A stretch of 64,000 bases of DNA from Rhizobium sp. Root708 (GCF_001429725.1 NZ_LMHV01000007.1:1-64000); one strand, 5' to 3'. Shown: positions 45,295 through 54,432, counted from the stretch's first letter. The notes: a model not told the origin generated them from the sequence alone. Translations and numbers: made by a program.

Positions 45295-46098
45295 TCAGAC
45301 GATCGGCGGTGCGATCAGCTTGCGGTAAAGATGCCAGGTCGAATGACCGAGGATCGGGATCACCAGGGCAAGGCCGATGAACACGGGTATCGTCCCGACG
45401 ACCAGCAAAGCCGCCACGATCAGCCCCCAGCAGAAGACAGGGATCGGGTTCGCAAGCGTTGCACGCAGAGACGCTTCCATGGCAGCAACCAGACCGACGT
45501 CACGATCCAGCAGCATCGGGAAGGTGACCACGGTCGTTGCCAGCACGATGACGGCAAAGCCGAAACCGAGCAGGTTGCCCCAGAGGATCAACTGCATACC
45601 CTCCGGCGTACCGAAGACTTCTGACATGAACGTCGAGATGGAACGGGGGAAGACGTCACCAAATACGTTTGCATAAAGCGTCTGCGCAGCCACCAGCCAG
45701 ACGATGAAGAAGGCAAACAGCATCAGGCCGCCAGCGATGATCGATGGAAATGCCGGCGAATGCGTCACGTCGAGCGCCCGGCGCCAGGATGTATCCATGC
45801 CTGCCTCCCGCCGCCGGCTGATCTCATAAAGACCGATGGCTGCGATCGGGCCGATCAGGGCAAGACCTGATATGAGCGGAAAGATCATGGGCAGAAGATT
45901 GGCACTCGATGTCGCGAGCGCGAGAAAGACACCCGCAATCGGATACATCAGACATAGGAACACGTAATGCGAGGGCTTTTCGCGAAAGTCGTCGAGGCCC
46001 TGCCGAAGTGCGTCGAAAACATCTGCTACGCTGATTTTATTGACCACCGGACGCGTATAGCTATCGGTTGCGCCGGACATGACATGAAATGCCGTCAT
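45295..46098 (-). CDS. DUF2189 integral membrane protein
   Basis: 267 residues from ATG 46098, with GAGGAGGAAAAAGCC in front; the longer frame to 46224 is rejected. Six hydrophobic helices are visible. The DUF2189 pattern shows as ALRQGLDDFREKPSHYVFLC near the start, SRRREAGMDTSWRRAL in a loop and LGHSTWHLYRKLI at the end. The function of the family is unknown. It is divergent from the RBBP9-like hydrolase. Confidence 0.85.
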   Translation of the reverse strand: MTAFHVMSGATDSYTRPVVNKISVADVFDALRQGLDDFREKPSHYVFLCLMYPIAGVFLALATSSANLLPMIFPLISGLALIGPIAAIGLYEISRRREAGMDTSWRRALDVTHSPAFPSIIAGGLMLFAFFIVWLVAAQTLYANVFGDVFPRSISTFMSEVFGTPEGMQLILWGNLLGFGFAVIVLATTVVTFPMLLDRDVGLVAAMEASLRATLANPIPVFCWGLIVAALLVVGTIPVFIGLALVIPILGHSTWHLYRKLIAPPIV

Positions 46099-46254
46099 GG
46101 CTTTTTCCTCCTCAGCCAAGCTTGGCCGGCAAGCTCGCAGATCGGCGGAAGCCGATAAGACAGATACAACCGGCGTGCCAAAGATAACAAAATTCGGCCC
46201 GGTTGTCCCGCTTTCCCTTGACATTGCCGTGCCGTCTTCTCACATCGGCGCACT

Positions 46255-46806
46255 ATGAAAGCTTCAGACGCCGATATCCTCATCATCCCCGGTTACACCA
46301 ATTCCGGCCCCGAACACTGGCAAAGCCGCTGGGAGGCAAAACTCAGCACCGCCCGCCGTGTGGAACAGGCGGAGTGGTCAAAGCCTGTCCGCGAGGATTG
46401 GGTCAAGAGAATCGCCGAGGAGGTCAACCAGTCGACGCGCCCGGTTGTTCTCGTGGCGCATTCTCTAGGCATTCCGTCGGTCATTCATGCCATTCCGCAT
46501 TTCACCCAGAAGGTTGCGGGTGCGTTCTTCGTCGCCCCGCCGGATGTCGCCAATCCAGGTATCCGGCCCAAGCATCTGATGACGTTTGGACCCTACCCGC
46601 GTGACCCGCTTCCGTTCCCAACGATGACAGTCGCCAGTCGCAACGATCCGTTCGGAAGCTACGAACACGCGGACGATATCGCCGCGAGCTGGGGATCTTT
46701 GCTTGTCGACGCGGGCGAGTCAGGACACATCAACACCGATTCCGGCCACGGTCCGTGGCCGGAAGGCACGATGGTCTTCGGACAGTTCCTCAGCCGCTTG
46801 AAATAG
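46255..46806 (+). CDS. RBBP9/YdeN family serine hydrolase
   Basis: 183 residues. The compact alpha/beta hydrolase carries the nucleophile elbow VAHSLG (Ser70), the acid in VASRNDPFGSYEHAD and the histidine in SGHINTDSGHGPWPEG, matching the RBBP9 (YdeN) family start IIPGYTNSGPEHWQSRWE. Substrate unknown. A TTGACA at 46218-46223 lies about 32 bases before the start and may be its -35. Confidence 0.88.
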   Translation: MKASDADILIIPGYTNSGPEHWQSRWEAKLSTARRVEQAEWSKPVREDWVKRIAEEVNQSTRPVVLVAHSLGIPSVIHAIPHFTQKVAGAFFVAPPDVANPGIRPKHLMTFGPYPRDPLPFPTMTVASRNDPFGSYEHADDIAASWGSLLVDAGESGHINTDSGHGPWPEGTMVFGQFLSRLK

Positions 46807-46855
46807 GCGCCCGATGCGCCGTGCCGCTATGGCGGCACGGATCGACTACATCGCG

Positions 46856-46945
46856 CTAGTCGCCCTCGCCGCGGATGAGGACCACGCTGGCAAGTCCGAT
46901 AAGAACGATGCATTGCATGATGTACATGGGCCAATCCTGAGCCAT
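46856..46945 (-). CDS. 29-residue small membrane protein
   Basis: The ATG at 46945 on the minus strand is preceded by AAGGAGG (46954-46960) with an 8-base spacer, a near-perfect ribosome binding site. The peptide starts MAQDWPMYIMQCIVLIG and ends with charged RGEGD; residues 7-24 form one hydrophobic helix with a basic C-terminal flank. It is too short for most gene callers. Small single-helix proteins often modulate transporters or kinases, but no partner can be named. It stands alone between the RBBP9-like gene and the GGDEF-EAL gene. Confidence 0.6.
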   Translation of the reverse strand: MAQDWPMYIMQCIVLIGLASVVLIRGEGD

Positions 46946-46960
46946 GGTGCGGTCCTCCTT

Positions 46961-47145
46961 CGACAGGGATGTAGGGCGCCGCCGATAGATTTTGCCCCCT
47001 TCTGCCGATCCGGCACCAAAAAAGATGCCCCGCCAAGCGCCACAGCGCGCCCTAACGGCAGAAAGCTTCGCGGATTCAGCTAATTTTAAGAGCTATTTAA
47101 TTTAGGCAAACCAAAATCCACTCGCCAGCTGAGCGAGTATAGCCA
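46961..47145 (+). other. Control region upstream of the GGDEF-EAL gene
   Basis: 185 bases without a coding gene. The A/T-rich stretch 47080-47106 holds a CtrA-like site, annotated separately. No terminator was seen after the RBBP9-like gene apart from the hairpin CGTGCCGC/GCGGCACG near 46820-46840 that lacks a T tract. Confidence 0.45.
47086..47100. promoter_or_regulatory. CtrA-type site TTAA-N7-TTAA
   Basis: TTAA-GAGCTAT-TTAA exactly fits the alphaproteobacterial CtrA spacing. It lies 46 bases before the start codon of the c-di-GMP gene. The A/T-rich context makes chance matches more likely. Confidence 0.4.
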
Positions 47146-49437
47146 TTGACGCAGAATAAACCGGACCCGGCGGTCGGTCTCTCAGATAACGTCCCAGATG
47201 CTTCGCCATCCACTGAAGGCAGTAGAATCGAAGCGAACCTGGGCGAGCGTGAAAGTCGATGGAACTACGCGCTTGTGGGTTCCGGGCTCGGTGTCTGGGA
47301 TCACAATCTCAAACATGGAACGCGCTATTATTCCGAAACCTGGAAAACTATGCGCGGCATGGCCCCGGATGAAGAGGCCGATGGCGACTATGAATCCTGG
47401 CTCTCGCTCATCCATCCCGACGACCGCGATTTTGTCGTAAAGGCGATCGACCACCAGAACGCCGGCGACCCCGACTATCAGGTGTTCGAGTATCGCGAAC
47501 GGCATCGGGACGGTGGCTGGATCTGGATCGAATGCCGCGGCGCCTGCGTGGAATGGAACGAGGACGGAAGCCCCGCCAGACTGGTTGGCACCGACTACGA
47601 CATTACCGCCCGCAAGGAAGCCGAAGAGCACCTCGCGCATATGTCGCGCCGTCTCGACCTCGCCCTCGACATTTCCAGCATCGGCGTGTTTGAAGCCGAT
47701 ATCGAGGCCGGCACCGTGGAATGGGATTCGCGCCTGATGGCGATCTACGGGATACACATCGGCTCGCCCAAGGTGGCAAACGATGTGTGGACCGAGGCAT
47801 TGCACCCCGACGACAGGGAGCGGGTCGTTGCCACGATCAACGACAGCGTCGCGCAGAACCGAAGCTTCCAGCACGAGTTCCGGATCATCCGGGGCGATGG
47901 TGCCGAGCGGGTCATTCGCGCAAAAGGCGGTTTCTTCGTCGACGGCACCGGACGCCGTAAGCTGATCGGCGCAAACTGGGATGTCACCGACGAAGTCCTG
48001 CTGAACAGTGAACTGCAACGCGCCAAGACGCTCGCCGAAGCGCGCAATCAAGAACTCGAAGCCGCCAAGGAGAGCATCGAGCATCTGGCGCTTCACGACT
48101 ATCTCACGGGATTGCCAAACCGCCGCTATCTGGACCGGATGCTCGACCAGTACGCGGCAAAATGCGTCAGCATGGATCTGACGCTCGCCGTCCTGCACAT
48201 CGACCTCGATCGTTTCAAGCAGATCAACGACACGCTGGGGCACCGCGCCGGCGACGCCATGCTCATGCACGCCGCCAAGGTGCTCAAGGCGAATGTGCGC
48301 GCCGACGACTTCGTGGCCCGCATCGGTGGCGACGAGTTCGTCGTCCTCTGCACGATGGACGTAACGCCAAGGAAGATTGGAAATCTGGCGCAGAGGATCA
48401 TTCAAGAACTCTGCCGCCCCATTCGTTACGAAAACCACGATTGCCGCTTCGGGGCGAGTATCGGGATCGCCACCGGCAGTGGCGAGGCTCTCGACGCCAA
48501 GCAACTGCTGCTCAACGCCGACATCGCCCTCTATCGCGCCAAGAGCGGCGGCCGAAACAGGCATGAATTCTTCTCGACCGATGCCCGCCGCCGCATCATC
48601 GCCAGCAAGCGCTTGGCAGACGACATTCTGCGCGGGCTCGAGCGCGGCGAATTCATTCCCTTCTACCAGCCGCAGTTCCACGCCCGCACGCTGAACATCG
48701 CTGGAACCGAAACGCTCGCGCGCTGGCAGCATCCGGAATTCGGACTGCTCGCGCCCGACAAGTTCCTGGCGATCGCCGAAGACATCAACGTCGTCGCTGC
48801 GATTGACGGGCTTATTCTCGAGCAGGCCCTCGCTGACCGCCGGGAATGGGCGGCCCAAGGCGTCACCGTGCCGAAGATCGCCGTCAACGTGTCCTCGAAG
48901 CGCCTCGACGACCCAAATCTTGGCAAGAAGCTGCGCGCGCTGAAGATCGAGCCCGGCACGGTCGCTTTCGAACTGCTGGAATCCATCTCTCTGGACGATT
49001 GCGATGCGGCGGTGACGGCAAACCTCCGGCAGCTTCGAAAGCTCGGCATCGACATCGAGATCGACGATTTCGGCACCGGCCACGCTTCGATTGTCAGCCT
49101 GCTGAAGCTCAGCCCGCGGACGCTGAAGATCGATCGCCAGCTGATCAAGATGCTGCCAAGCTCCTCCGAACAGCGCAAGCTCGTCCGGTCGATTATCGAC
49201 ATCGGCCGCTCCCTCAACATCCTCGTCACCGCCGAAGGCGTCGAAACTAGCGACCATGTACGCATTCTTGGTGAGCTCGGCTGCGACGTGCTGCAGGGAT
49301 ATGCGCTGGCGAGACCCATGCCCGCGCAGCAGATCCCGGCCTTCATCCGCTCTTCAAGCTGGCGAAACGTCGACTCTGGCGCTCGCGCGCTGCAGTCGAC
49401 CCTTCAAGGCTCCATCGCCGCGAAGAGCGGGAAATAA
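47146..49437 (+). CDS. PAS-PAS-GGDEF-EAL cyclic-di-GMP signalling protein
   Basis: 763 residues from TTG 47146, whose ribosome binding site is poor. Two PAS domains (about 35-160 with a PAC-like DYDITARKEAEE end, and 165-290) precede a GGDEF domain (about 315-480) and an EAL domain (about 490-740). The cyclase motif GGDEF (394-398) is intact and an RxxD inhibitory site (385-388) lies five residues before it. The EAL motif reads ETL (522-524), which still keeps the metal-binding Glu; DDFGTG and AEGVET motifs are present, so phosphodiesterase activity is plausible. No transmembrane helix is seen, so it is cytoplasmic and PAS-controlled. Confidence 0.93.
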   Translation: MTQNKPDPAVGLSDNVPDASPSTEGSRIEANLGERESRWNYALVGSGLGVWDHNLKHGTRYYSETWKTMRGMAPDEEADGDYESWLSLIHPDDRDFVVKAIDHQNAGDPDYQVFEYRERHRDGGWIWIECRGACVEWNEDGSPARLVGTDYDITARKEAEEHLAHMSRRLDLALDISSIGVFEADIEAGTVEWDSRLMAIYGIHIGSPKVANDVWTEALHPDDRERVVATINDSVAQNRSFQHEFRIIRGDGAERVIRAKGGFFVDGTGRRKLIGANWDVTDEVLLNSELQRAKTLAEARNQELEAAKESIEHLALHDYLTGLPNRRYLDRMLDQYAAKCVSMDLTLAVLHIDLDRFKQINDTLGHRAGDAMLMHAAKVLKANVRADDFVARIGGDEFVVLCTMDVTPRKIGNLAQRIIQELCRPIRYENHDCRFGASIGIATGSGEALDAKQLLLNADIALYRAKSGGRNRHEFFSTDARRRIIASKRLADDILRGLERGEFIPFYQPQFHARTLNIAGTETLARWQHPEFGLLAPDKFLAIAEDINVVAAIDGLILEQALADRREWAAQGVTVPKIAVNVSSKRLDDPNLGKKLRALKIEPGTVAFELLESISLDDCDAAVTANLRQLRKLGIDIEIDDFGTGHASIVSLLKLSPRTLKIDRQLIKMLPSSSEQRKLVRSIIDIGRSLNILVTAEGVETSDHVRILGELGCDVLQGYALARPMPAQQIPAFIRSSSWRNVDSGARALQSTLQGSIAAKSGK

Positions 49438-49664
49438 AACCCGGTAAAACCGACCCGCCATGAAGCCGTCATTTCGTTGTGGCTGAAAACGCTGTAAACT
49501 TCAGCTCGCAAGCCCTTCGATTCTCAGCATTACGCTGAACAAGCCGGAATCCGGGGAAGGAGTGACAGGCGGATTGTGAAACCCTCGCTTTTCCTTTAAG
49601 GGGACGCCACGAGATCGATCCACTCGCGCTATCCCAAGAGCGCCAACGATAGAGAACAATCGAA

Positions 49665-50429
49665 ATGAACCGTCGCCGCCGTATTTACGAGGGCAAGGCC
49701 AAGATCCTGTATGAGGGCCCGGAACCGGGCACGCTGATCCAGTTCTTCAAAGACGATGCCACTGCCTTCAACAAGAAAAAGCACGAAGTTATCGATGGCA
49801 AAGGCGTTCTGAATAACCGTATTTCGGAATACATCTTCAGCCATCTGAACAAGATCGGCATTCCCACGCACTTCATCCGCCGCCTCAACATGCGAGAGCA
49901 GCTGATCAAGGAAGTGGAGATGATCCCGCTTGAGATCGTCGTCCGCAACGTTGCCGCCGGCTCGCTCGCTAAGCGCCTCGGGATCGAAGAAGGCGTGGTG
50001 TTGCCGCGCTCCATCATCGAGTTCTACTACAAGTCGGACTCGCTCGATGACCCGATGGTCTCCGAAGAGCACATCACGGCGTTCGGCTGGGCAAATCCCG
50101 CCGAACTCGACGACATCATGGCATTGGCCATCCGCGTCAATGACTTCATGACCGGCCTTTTCCTTGGCGTCGGCATTCAGCTGGTCGATTTCAAGATCGA
50201 GTGCGGTCGCCTCTATGAAGGCGACATGATGCGGATCATCCTGGCCGACGAAATCTCTCCCGACTCCTGCCGCCTCTGGGACATCGAGACCCATGAGAAG
50301 ATGGACAAGGATCGCTTCCGCCGTGACATGGGTGGTTTGCTCGAGGCTTATTCGGAAGTTGCCCGTCGCCTCGGCATCATCAACGAAAACGAGCCCGTGC
50401 GCGGTACCGGCCCGGTTCTCGTGAAGTAA
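49665..50429 (+). CDS. purC: Phosphoribosylaminoimidazole-succinocarboxamide synthase
   Basis: 254 residues from ATG 49665. It joins CAIR with aspartate, giving SAICAR, whose lyase is purB. Conserved blocks include the N-terminal [48 protein letters not shown] and the [15 protein letters not shown] segment. It opens the purC-purS-purQ cluster. The 226-base leader upstream shows no recognised riboswitch. Confidence 0.97.
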   Translation: MNRRRRIYEGKAKILYEGPEPGTLIQFFKDDATAFNKKKHEVIDGKGVLNNRISEYIFSHLNKIGIPTHFIRRLNMREQLIKEVEMIPLEIVVRNVAAGSLAKRLGIEEGVVLPRSIIEFYYKSDSLDDPMVSEEHITAFGWANPAELDDIMALAIRVNDFMTGLFLGVGIQLVDFKIECGRLYEGDMMRIILADEISPDSCRLWDIETHEKMDKDRFRRDMGGLLEAYSEVARRLGIINENEPVRGTGPVLVK

Positions 50430-50460
50430 ACATTCGCTCAAGCAGACAGGAAAGACAAAA

Positions 50461-50703
50461 GTGATCAAGGCTCGTGTAACCGTCACCCTCAAGAACGGCG
50501 TTCTCGATCCGCAGGGCAAGGCGATCGAAGGCGCGCTCGGTGCGCTCGGCTTCGACGGCGTCGGCCACGTCCGTCAGGGCAAGGTCTTCGACGTCGAGAT
50601 CGAAGGCGCCGACAAGTCGAAGGCGGAAAGCGATCTCAAGGCGATGTGCGACAAGCTTCTCGCCAACACCGTGATCGAAAACTACACGATCTCCCTCGAT
50701 TGA
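50461..50703 (+). CDS. purS: Phosphoribosylformylglycinamidine synthase subunit PurS
   Basis: 80 residues, GTG start with AGGAAAG about 8 bases upstream. PurS bridges PurQ and PurL in the three-subunit FGAM synthetase and matches the family start [21 protein letters not shown]. Its presence fits with the short PurL seen later in the window. Confidence 0.95.
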   Translation: MIKARVTVTLKNGVLDPQGKAIEGALGALGFDGVGHVRQGKVFDVEIEGADKSKAESDLKAMCDKLLANTVIENYTISLD

Positions 50704-50712
50704 TGCACTAGG

Positions 50713-50738
50713 CCGGCACATCCGAGCGGTTGTGCCGG
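50713..50738 (+). repeat. Hairpin in the purS-purQ gap
   Basis: CCGGCACA (50713-50720) and TGTGCCGG (50731-50738) with a 10-base loop, 10 bases after the purS stop. No T tract follows. It may limit read-through or stabilise the purCS message. Confidence 0.5.
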
Positions 50739-50857
50739 ACGCCCTGGGCGGGCGAAGATGGAAGCGACAGCATAGTCATGCTAATGCACATCCCGCGCCT
50801 TCCGAACATAGCGCAACCAGTCTCGTCTCCGAGAACAAGCAAGGTTTGAGCATACCG

Positions 50858-51529
50858 ATGAAATCAGCCGTCGTTCAACTCCCGGGTCTCAATCGCGATC
50901 GCGACATGATCGCCGCTCTCACCAAGATCTCCGGTCACGCACCGGTGACGATCTGGCAGACGGAGACCGACATACCGGACGTTGACCTGATCGTCATCCC
51001 GGGTGGCTTTTCCTACGGAGACTACCTGCGTTGCGGCGCCATCGCCGCTCGCATGCCGGTCATGCAGGCCATCATCGAAAAGGCCAACAAGGGCGTCAAG
51101 GTTCTCGGCGTCTGCAACGGCTTCCAGATTCTGGTCGAAGCGGGCCTTCTGCCGGGCGCCTTGATGCGCAACGCTTCGCTGAAGTTTGTGTGCCGCGAAA
51201 TCAAGCTCGAAGTCGCCAACGCCGAGACCGACTTCACCCGCGCCTACGAAAACGGCCAGATCATCCGCTGCCCTGTGGCCCATCACGATGGCAACTACTT
51301 CGCAGATCCGGAGACCCTAGCGACGATCGAAGGCAACGGTCAGGTCGTGTTCCGTTATGCCGAAGGCACCAATCCGAACGGCTCCGTCAACGACATCGCA
51401 GCGGTGATGAACACGGGTGGCAACGTCCTCGGCATGATGCCGCATCCCGAAAACCTGATCGAAGCGGCGCACGGCGGCTCTGACGGACGTGCATTGTTCG
51501 CATCTGCGCTCAGCGTAATCGCCGCTTAA
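50858..51529 (+). CDS. purQ: Phosphoribosylformylglycinamidine synthase subunit PurQ
   Basis: 223 residues from ATG 50858; the longer frame from 50732 is without conservation. It is the glutaminase subunit. The class I amidotransferase triad is visible: Cys86 in LGVCNGFQ, and the His and Glu of [28 protein letters not shown] near residue 47 is a PurQ mark. It follows purS after 154 bases and belongs with the PurL at 54536. Confidence 0.97.
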   Translation: MKSAVVQLPGLNRDRDMIAALTKISGHAPVTIWQTETDIPDVDLIVIPGGFSYGDYLRCGAIAARMPVMQAIIEKANKGVKVLGVCNGFQILVEAGLLPGALMRNASLKFVCREIKLEVANAETDFTRAYENGQIIRCPVAHHDGNYFADPETLATIEGNGQVVFRYAEGTNPNGSVNDIAAVMNTGGNVLGMMPHPENLIEAAHGGSDGRALFASALSVIAA

Positions 51530-51577
51530 CCTTCAGCCTTTAAGAGGCCGTCTATCCGGTCCATTGGAGCAAGATCG

Positions 51578-51976
51578 ATGCGCCCTCGCCTCGCGGTTAA
51601 ATCTGTATTCTCCATTGCGGCCGCCGCGTTGCTTCTGGCTGCCTGCCAGTCGAAGGTACCGCCAAGCGGTCCTGATCGCAGCGCGCTTTCGACGATGGAG
51701 CGCGTCGCCGTCGCTGCGAATACCTGCTGGTTCAAATCCGGGGATCCCGCATTTGCCGCCTACCGCCTGGCGCCTGAACTGAATTCCTTCTCAGGACGTC
51801 CGCGCATCCTCGTCGTGCATAAGGGCAGCCCCGAGAGCCGCCCGCTGCTTGTCGTGCAGGCGGAAGGCAATCCGTCCAAGATGGATGCGTTCGGCCCGAT
51901 GATGCAGTCGCCGGCCTCTCCGCGCATCGTTCACGATGTCACGCGCTGGGGGTCCGGCAACAAGTCCTGCAGCTGA
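51578..51976 (+). CDS. Putative lipoprotein
   Basis: 132 residues with a signal peptide and lipobox LAAC (Cys23). The mature part has about 105 residues with one cysteine near the end (NKSC) and another in NTCWFKSGDP; no family is recognised. It lies 48 bases after purQ and is convergent with the DUF1127 gene, with no space between their stops. Function unknown. Confidence 0.75.
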   Translation: MRPRLAVKSVFSIAAAALLLAACQSKVPPSGPDRSALSTMERVAVAANTCWFKSGDPAFAAYRLAPELNSFSGRPRILVVHKGSPESRPLLVVQAEGNPSKMDAFGPMMQSPASPRIVHDVTRWGSGNKSCS

Positions 51977-52204
51977 TCATTGATCCCAGAAGAATGACTT
52001 GCCGACTTCCTTGCGCGCTTGCGAGCGCGTAATTCCGATATCGCGCAGCTCATCGTCTGTCAGGAACTGCAAGGTCCGGCGACTTTCCCGCTTGGCGTGC
52101 CAAGAGCGCATCGCACGCAAGACCCGCGCAATCGGGCTTTCCTCAACTGGCCGACGCATTATACCCGTGCGTGCCAGCCTGTCATTCATCGAAAATAGCG
52201 ACAT
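51977..52204 (-). CDS. DUF1127 (YjiS-like) small protein
   Basis: 75 residues from ATG 52204, with GGAG 6 bases upstream; the longer frame to 52252 lacks a site. The C-terminal DUF1127 motif is clear: LQFLTDDELRDIGITRSQAR, preceded by a basic helix (MRSWHAKRESRR). Arginine-rich DUF1127 proteins in Agrobacterium have been tied to RNA turnover and phosphate physiology. It diverges from the MocR gene across 79 bases that contain the operator below. Confidence 0.85.
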   Translation of the reverse strand: MSLFSMNDRLARTGIMRRPVEESPIARVLRAMRSWHAKRESRRTLQFLTDDELRDIGITRSQARKEVGKSFFWDQ

Positions 52205-52260
52205 GTTCGTCTCCGAGACGCATTGCACCTGTCGCGGTGATAGCCTTGACAAGTGAAGGG

Positions 52261-52281
52261 TGACAATCTAGTAAATTGTCA
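52261..52281. promoter_or_regulatory. Inverted repeat, likely MocR operator
   Basis: TGACAAT (52261-52267) and ATTGTCA (52275-52281) are perfect arms with a 7-base centre, ending two bases before the MocR start codon. Related half-sites TGACA(A) occur just upstream (CTTGACAAG) and in the first codons (ATGACAAC). Autoregulation is inferred. Confidence 0.6.
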
Positions 52282-52283
52282 TC

Positions 52284-53702
52284 ATGACAACTTGGCTTCC
52301 AGACCTCTCCCGCGGCTCCGGCCCTGTCTATCTCCGTTTGGCAGACAACATCGAGTCCGCGATCGCCAGCGGCGCGCTGCCTGCCGGCAGCAAGTTGCCG
52401 CCGCAGCGCAACCTTGCCTATGACATCGGAGTGACAATCGGCACAATCGGCAGGGCTTACGCGTTGGTCCACGAAAGAGGTCTAGTTGCCGGGGAAGTCG
52501 GCCGCGGGACATATGTGCTGGATCGCGCGGAAACGGCGCCAGGCAATCAACCGGACCCGTTGACCATTGCACTCGGTGGAACGAGGACAATCGAAGCGCC
52601 CGCGGACAAAATCCGCTTCGATACGACAGCCGCCCCCGACCTCGGCCAGGGAAAGGTGATCGGCCGAATCCTCGCCGATGTCGGGGAAGAACACTTGACC
52701 GAGATATCCTCATATTCCCGCGTCTTCCCAGCAAACTGGTACGAGGCCGGACGGCGCTGGCTTGCGCGCAACGACTGGACACCGGACGCCGAAAACATAG
52801 TACCGACGCTCGGCGCCCATGCCGCTGCCATCGCCGTCATCGCGGCCGTGTCATCACCCGGAGACAAGATCGTCTTCGAGAACCTGAGTTACACTCAGGT
52901 CAGCCGCAGTGCCCGCATCTTGGGACGACGCACGATCACCGTCGATTCAGATGAAAACGGCGTCCTCCCTGACGATTTCGAGCGGGTCTGCCAGCAGCAG
53001 CATCCGAAGCTGGCGTTCCTGATGCCGACCGCCCACAACCCGACGCTCGCCACGATGCCTGCGGACAGGCGCGCAAGCATCGCCGAGATCGCACGCCGGC
53101 ACGGCGTCTGGCTGATCGAAGACGATCTCTATGGTGGAATGACCGGCGACCAGAACCCGCTGCTGGCAGCGCTTGCGCCGGACAGGACGTTCCTGATCAG
53201 CGGCCTCTCGAAATCCGTCGCAGCCGGAATACGCGGAGGCTGGGTCGCATGCCCACCGCATTTCGCCCAGCGCATCAAGGTCACGCACAAGATGATCACC
53301 GGCGGTTTGCCGTTTATCCTGGCGGAAGTGGGCGCGCGCCTCATCGAGAGCGGCAAGGCACACGAAATCCGCCAGGCATGCGTCGCCGAACTGAGCGCTC
53401 GCGAGCGTCTTGCACGGGAAAGCCTTGATGGCTTTGACTTCGTCTCGCATCCGCATGTGCCGTTCCTCTGGCTGAAGCTTCCCGATCCATGGCTGTCAGG
53501 GACGTTCAAGAACGCAGCGTTCCGGGATGGCGTGCTTATCGACGACGAAGATGAATTCAAGGCGGCTCGCGTGGACAAAGTCTACCATCGCGTGCGCATA
53601 AGCTTCTCGTCTCCCGCAAACCGAGAAGAAATGGTTGCAGGTTTTATGACATTGCGACGCCTGCTTGAAAGTGGCGGCGCCTCTTACGCCGGTGAGATCT
53701 GA
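52284..53702 (+). CDS. MocR-type regulator (GntR helix-turn-helix fused to aminotransferase-like domain)
   Basis: 472 residues. Residues 1-80 hold a GntR winged helix (VYLRLADNIESAIASGALPAGS, then NLAYDIGVTIGTIGRAYALV). Residues 110-470 hold a fold-type I aminotransferase-like domain with the cofactor lysine Lys310 in LISGLSKSVAAGIRGG and VWLIEDDLYGG. MocR proteins use pyridoxal phosphate as a ligand to control neighbours such as pdxST or amino-acid genes; no such target is adjacent, so its regulon is probably itself, DUF1127 or distant genes. The very short leader leaves the operator over the start. Confidence 0.92.
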   Translation: MTTWLPDLSRGSGPVYLRLADNIESAIASGALPAGSKLPPQRNLAYDIGVTIGTIGRAYALVHERGLVAGEVGRGTYVLDRAETAPGNQPDPLTIALGGTRTIEAPADKIRFDTTAAPDLGQGKVIGRILADVGEEHLTEISSYSRVFPANWYEAGRRWLARNDWTPDAENIVPTLGAHAAAIAVIAAVSSPGDKIVFENLSYTQVSRSARILGRRTITVDSDENGVLPDDFERVCQQQHPKLAFLMPTAHNPTLATMPADRRASIAEIARRHGVWLIEDDLYGGMTGDQNPLLAALAPDRTFLISGLSKSVAAGIRGGWVACPPHFAQRIKVTHKMITGGLPFILAEVGARLIESGKAHEIRQACVAELSARERLARESLDGFDFVSHPHVPFLWLKLPDPWLSGTFKNAAFRDGVLIDDEDEFKAARVDKVYHRVRISFSSPANREEMVAGFMTLRRLLESGGASYAGEI

Positions 53703-53828
53703 AAACGTTGCAGATCAGCCGCACTTCCTGGAAACCGGCCTTCCGGCAGATAAGTTGCTTTACCGACTCACGATGAATGCTACCACTGCATAAGACTTTG
53801 GTGATTTGCGACGAGCACGAGGCGGCGC

Positions 53829-54410
53829 ATGGCAGTGAATATTTGTGAATTGGTACCACTGTCTCGGAAGACAGTGCTGGCTGCGTTTGTTGCCAATATG
53901 TCGCTATTTTCCGTTGCAGCGCATGCTGACGGCCAGATCTTCGATGAACTGCGTTTCGGCGCATCGGCATCGATCCAGAACGGTCATGAGCGCGAAGACG
54001 GCGTGTTTCCCGAGGTGACGGTCTTTTTCGATCCCTTCGATCAGGATGCCGCGACCAACTGGCAGCAGCAGCTCGCGAGACCGCGCATTAACTTGGGAAC
54101 CTCGATCGGAACATCCGGTCAGGCAACGCAGGTGTTCGGCGGCTTTGCCTGGACCGTGAATTTCAACGAGAAGATTTTTGCTGAGGCTGGCTTCGGCGGC
54201 GTCTGGCACAATGGCGCACTCAATAATAACACCGATGGCCCGGATCTCGGCTGTCACTGGCTGTTTCACGAGTACCTTGGCGCCGGCTATCGCTTCGACG
54301 CGCATTGGAACGTCATCGCTCAGGTCGCCCACTCGTCGCATGCCAATCTCTGTGACGGCCCGAACAATGGCATGACCCGCGCGGGTCTCCAGGTCGGCTA
54401 CAAGTTCTAA
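53829..54410 (+). CDS. Acyloxyacyl hydrolase / lipid A 3-O-deacylase (PagL-like) outer-membrane protein
   Basis: 193 residues with a signal peptide ending near AAHA/DG (residue 33). The rest is an eight-strand beta-barrel pattern ending in YKF, the aromatic C-terminus of an outer-membrane protein. The PagL-like motif is visible near the end: AHSSHANLCDGPNNGMTRAG with His168 and the following serine as likely catalytic pair. PagL removes an acyl chain from lipid A. Rhizobial homologues exist but their substrates are poorly tested. Confidence 0.75.
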   Translation: MAVNICELVPLSRKTVLAAFVANMSLFSVAAHADGQIFDELRFGASASIQNGHEREDGVFPEVTVFFDPFDQDAATNWQQQLARPRINLGTSIGTSGQATQVFGGFAWTVNFNEKIFAEAGFGGVWHNGALNNNTDGPDLGCHWLFHEYLGAGYRFDAHWNVIAQVAHSSHANLCDGPNNGMTRAGLQVGYKF

Positions 54411-54432
54411 GCCTGCCGATTAGGCGCTATCC

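Noticed and set aside
47182..49257. 691-residue open frame opposite the GGDEF-EAL gene
   Set aside because: Shadow; the plus strand has intact domain motifs throughout.
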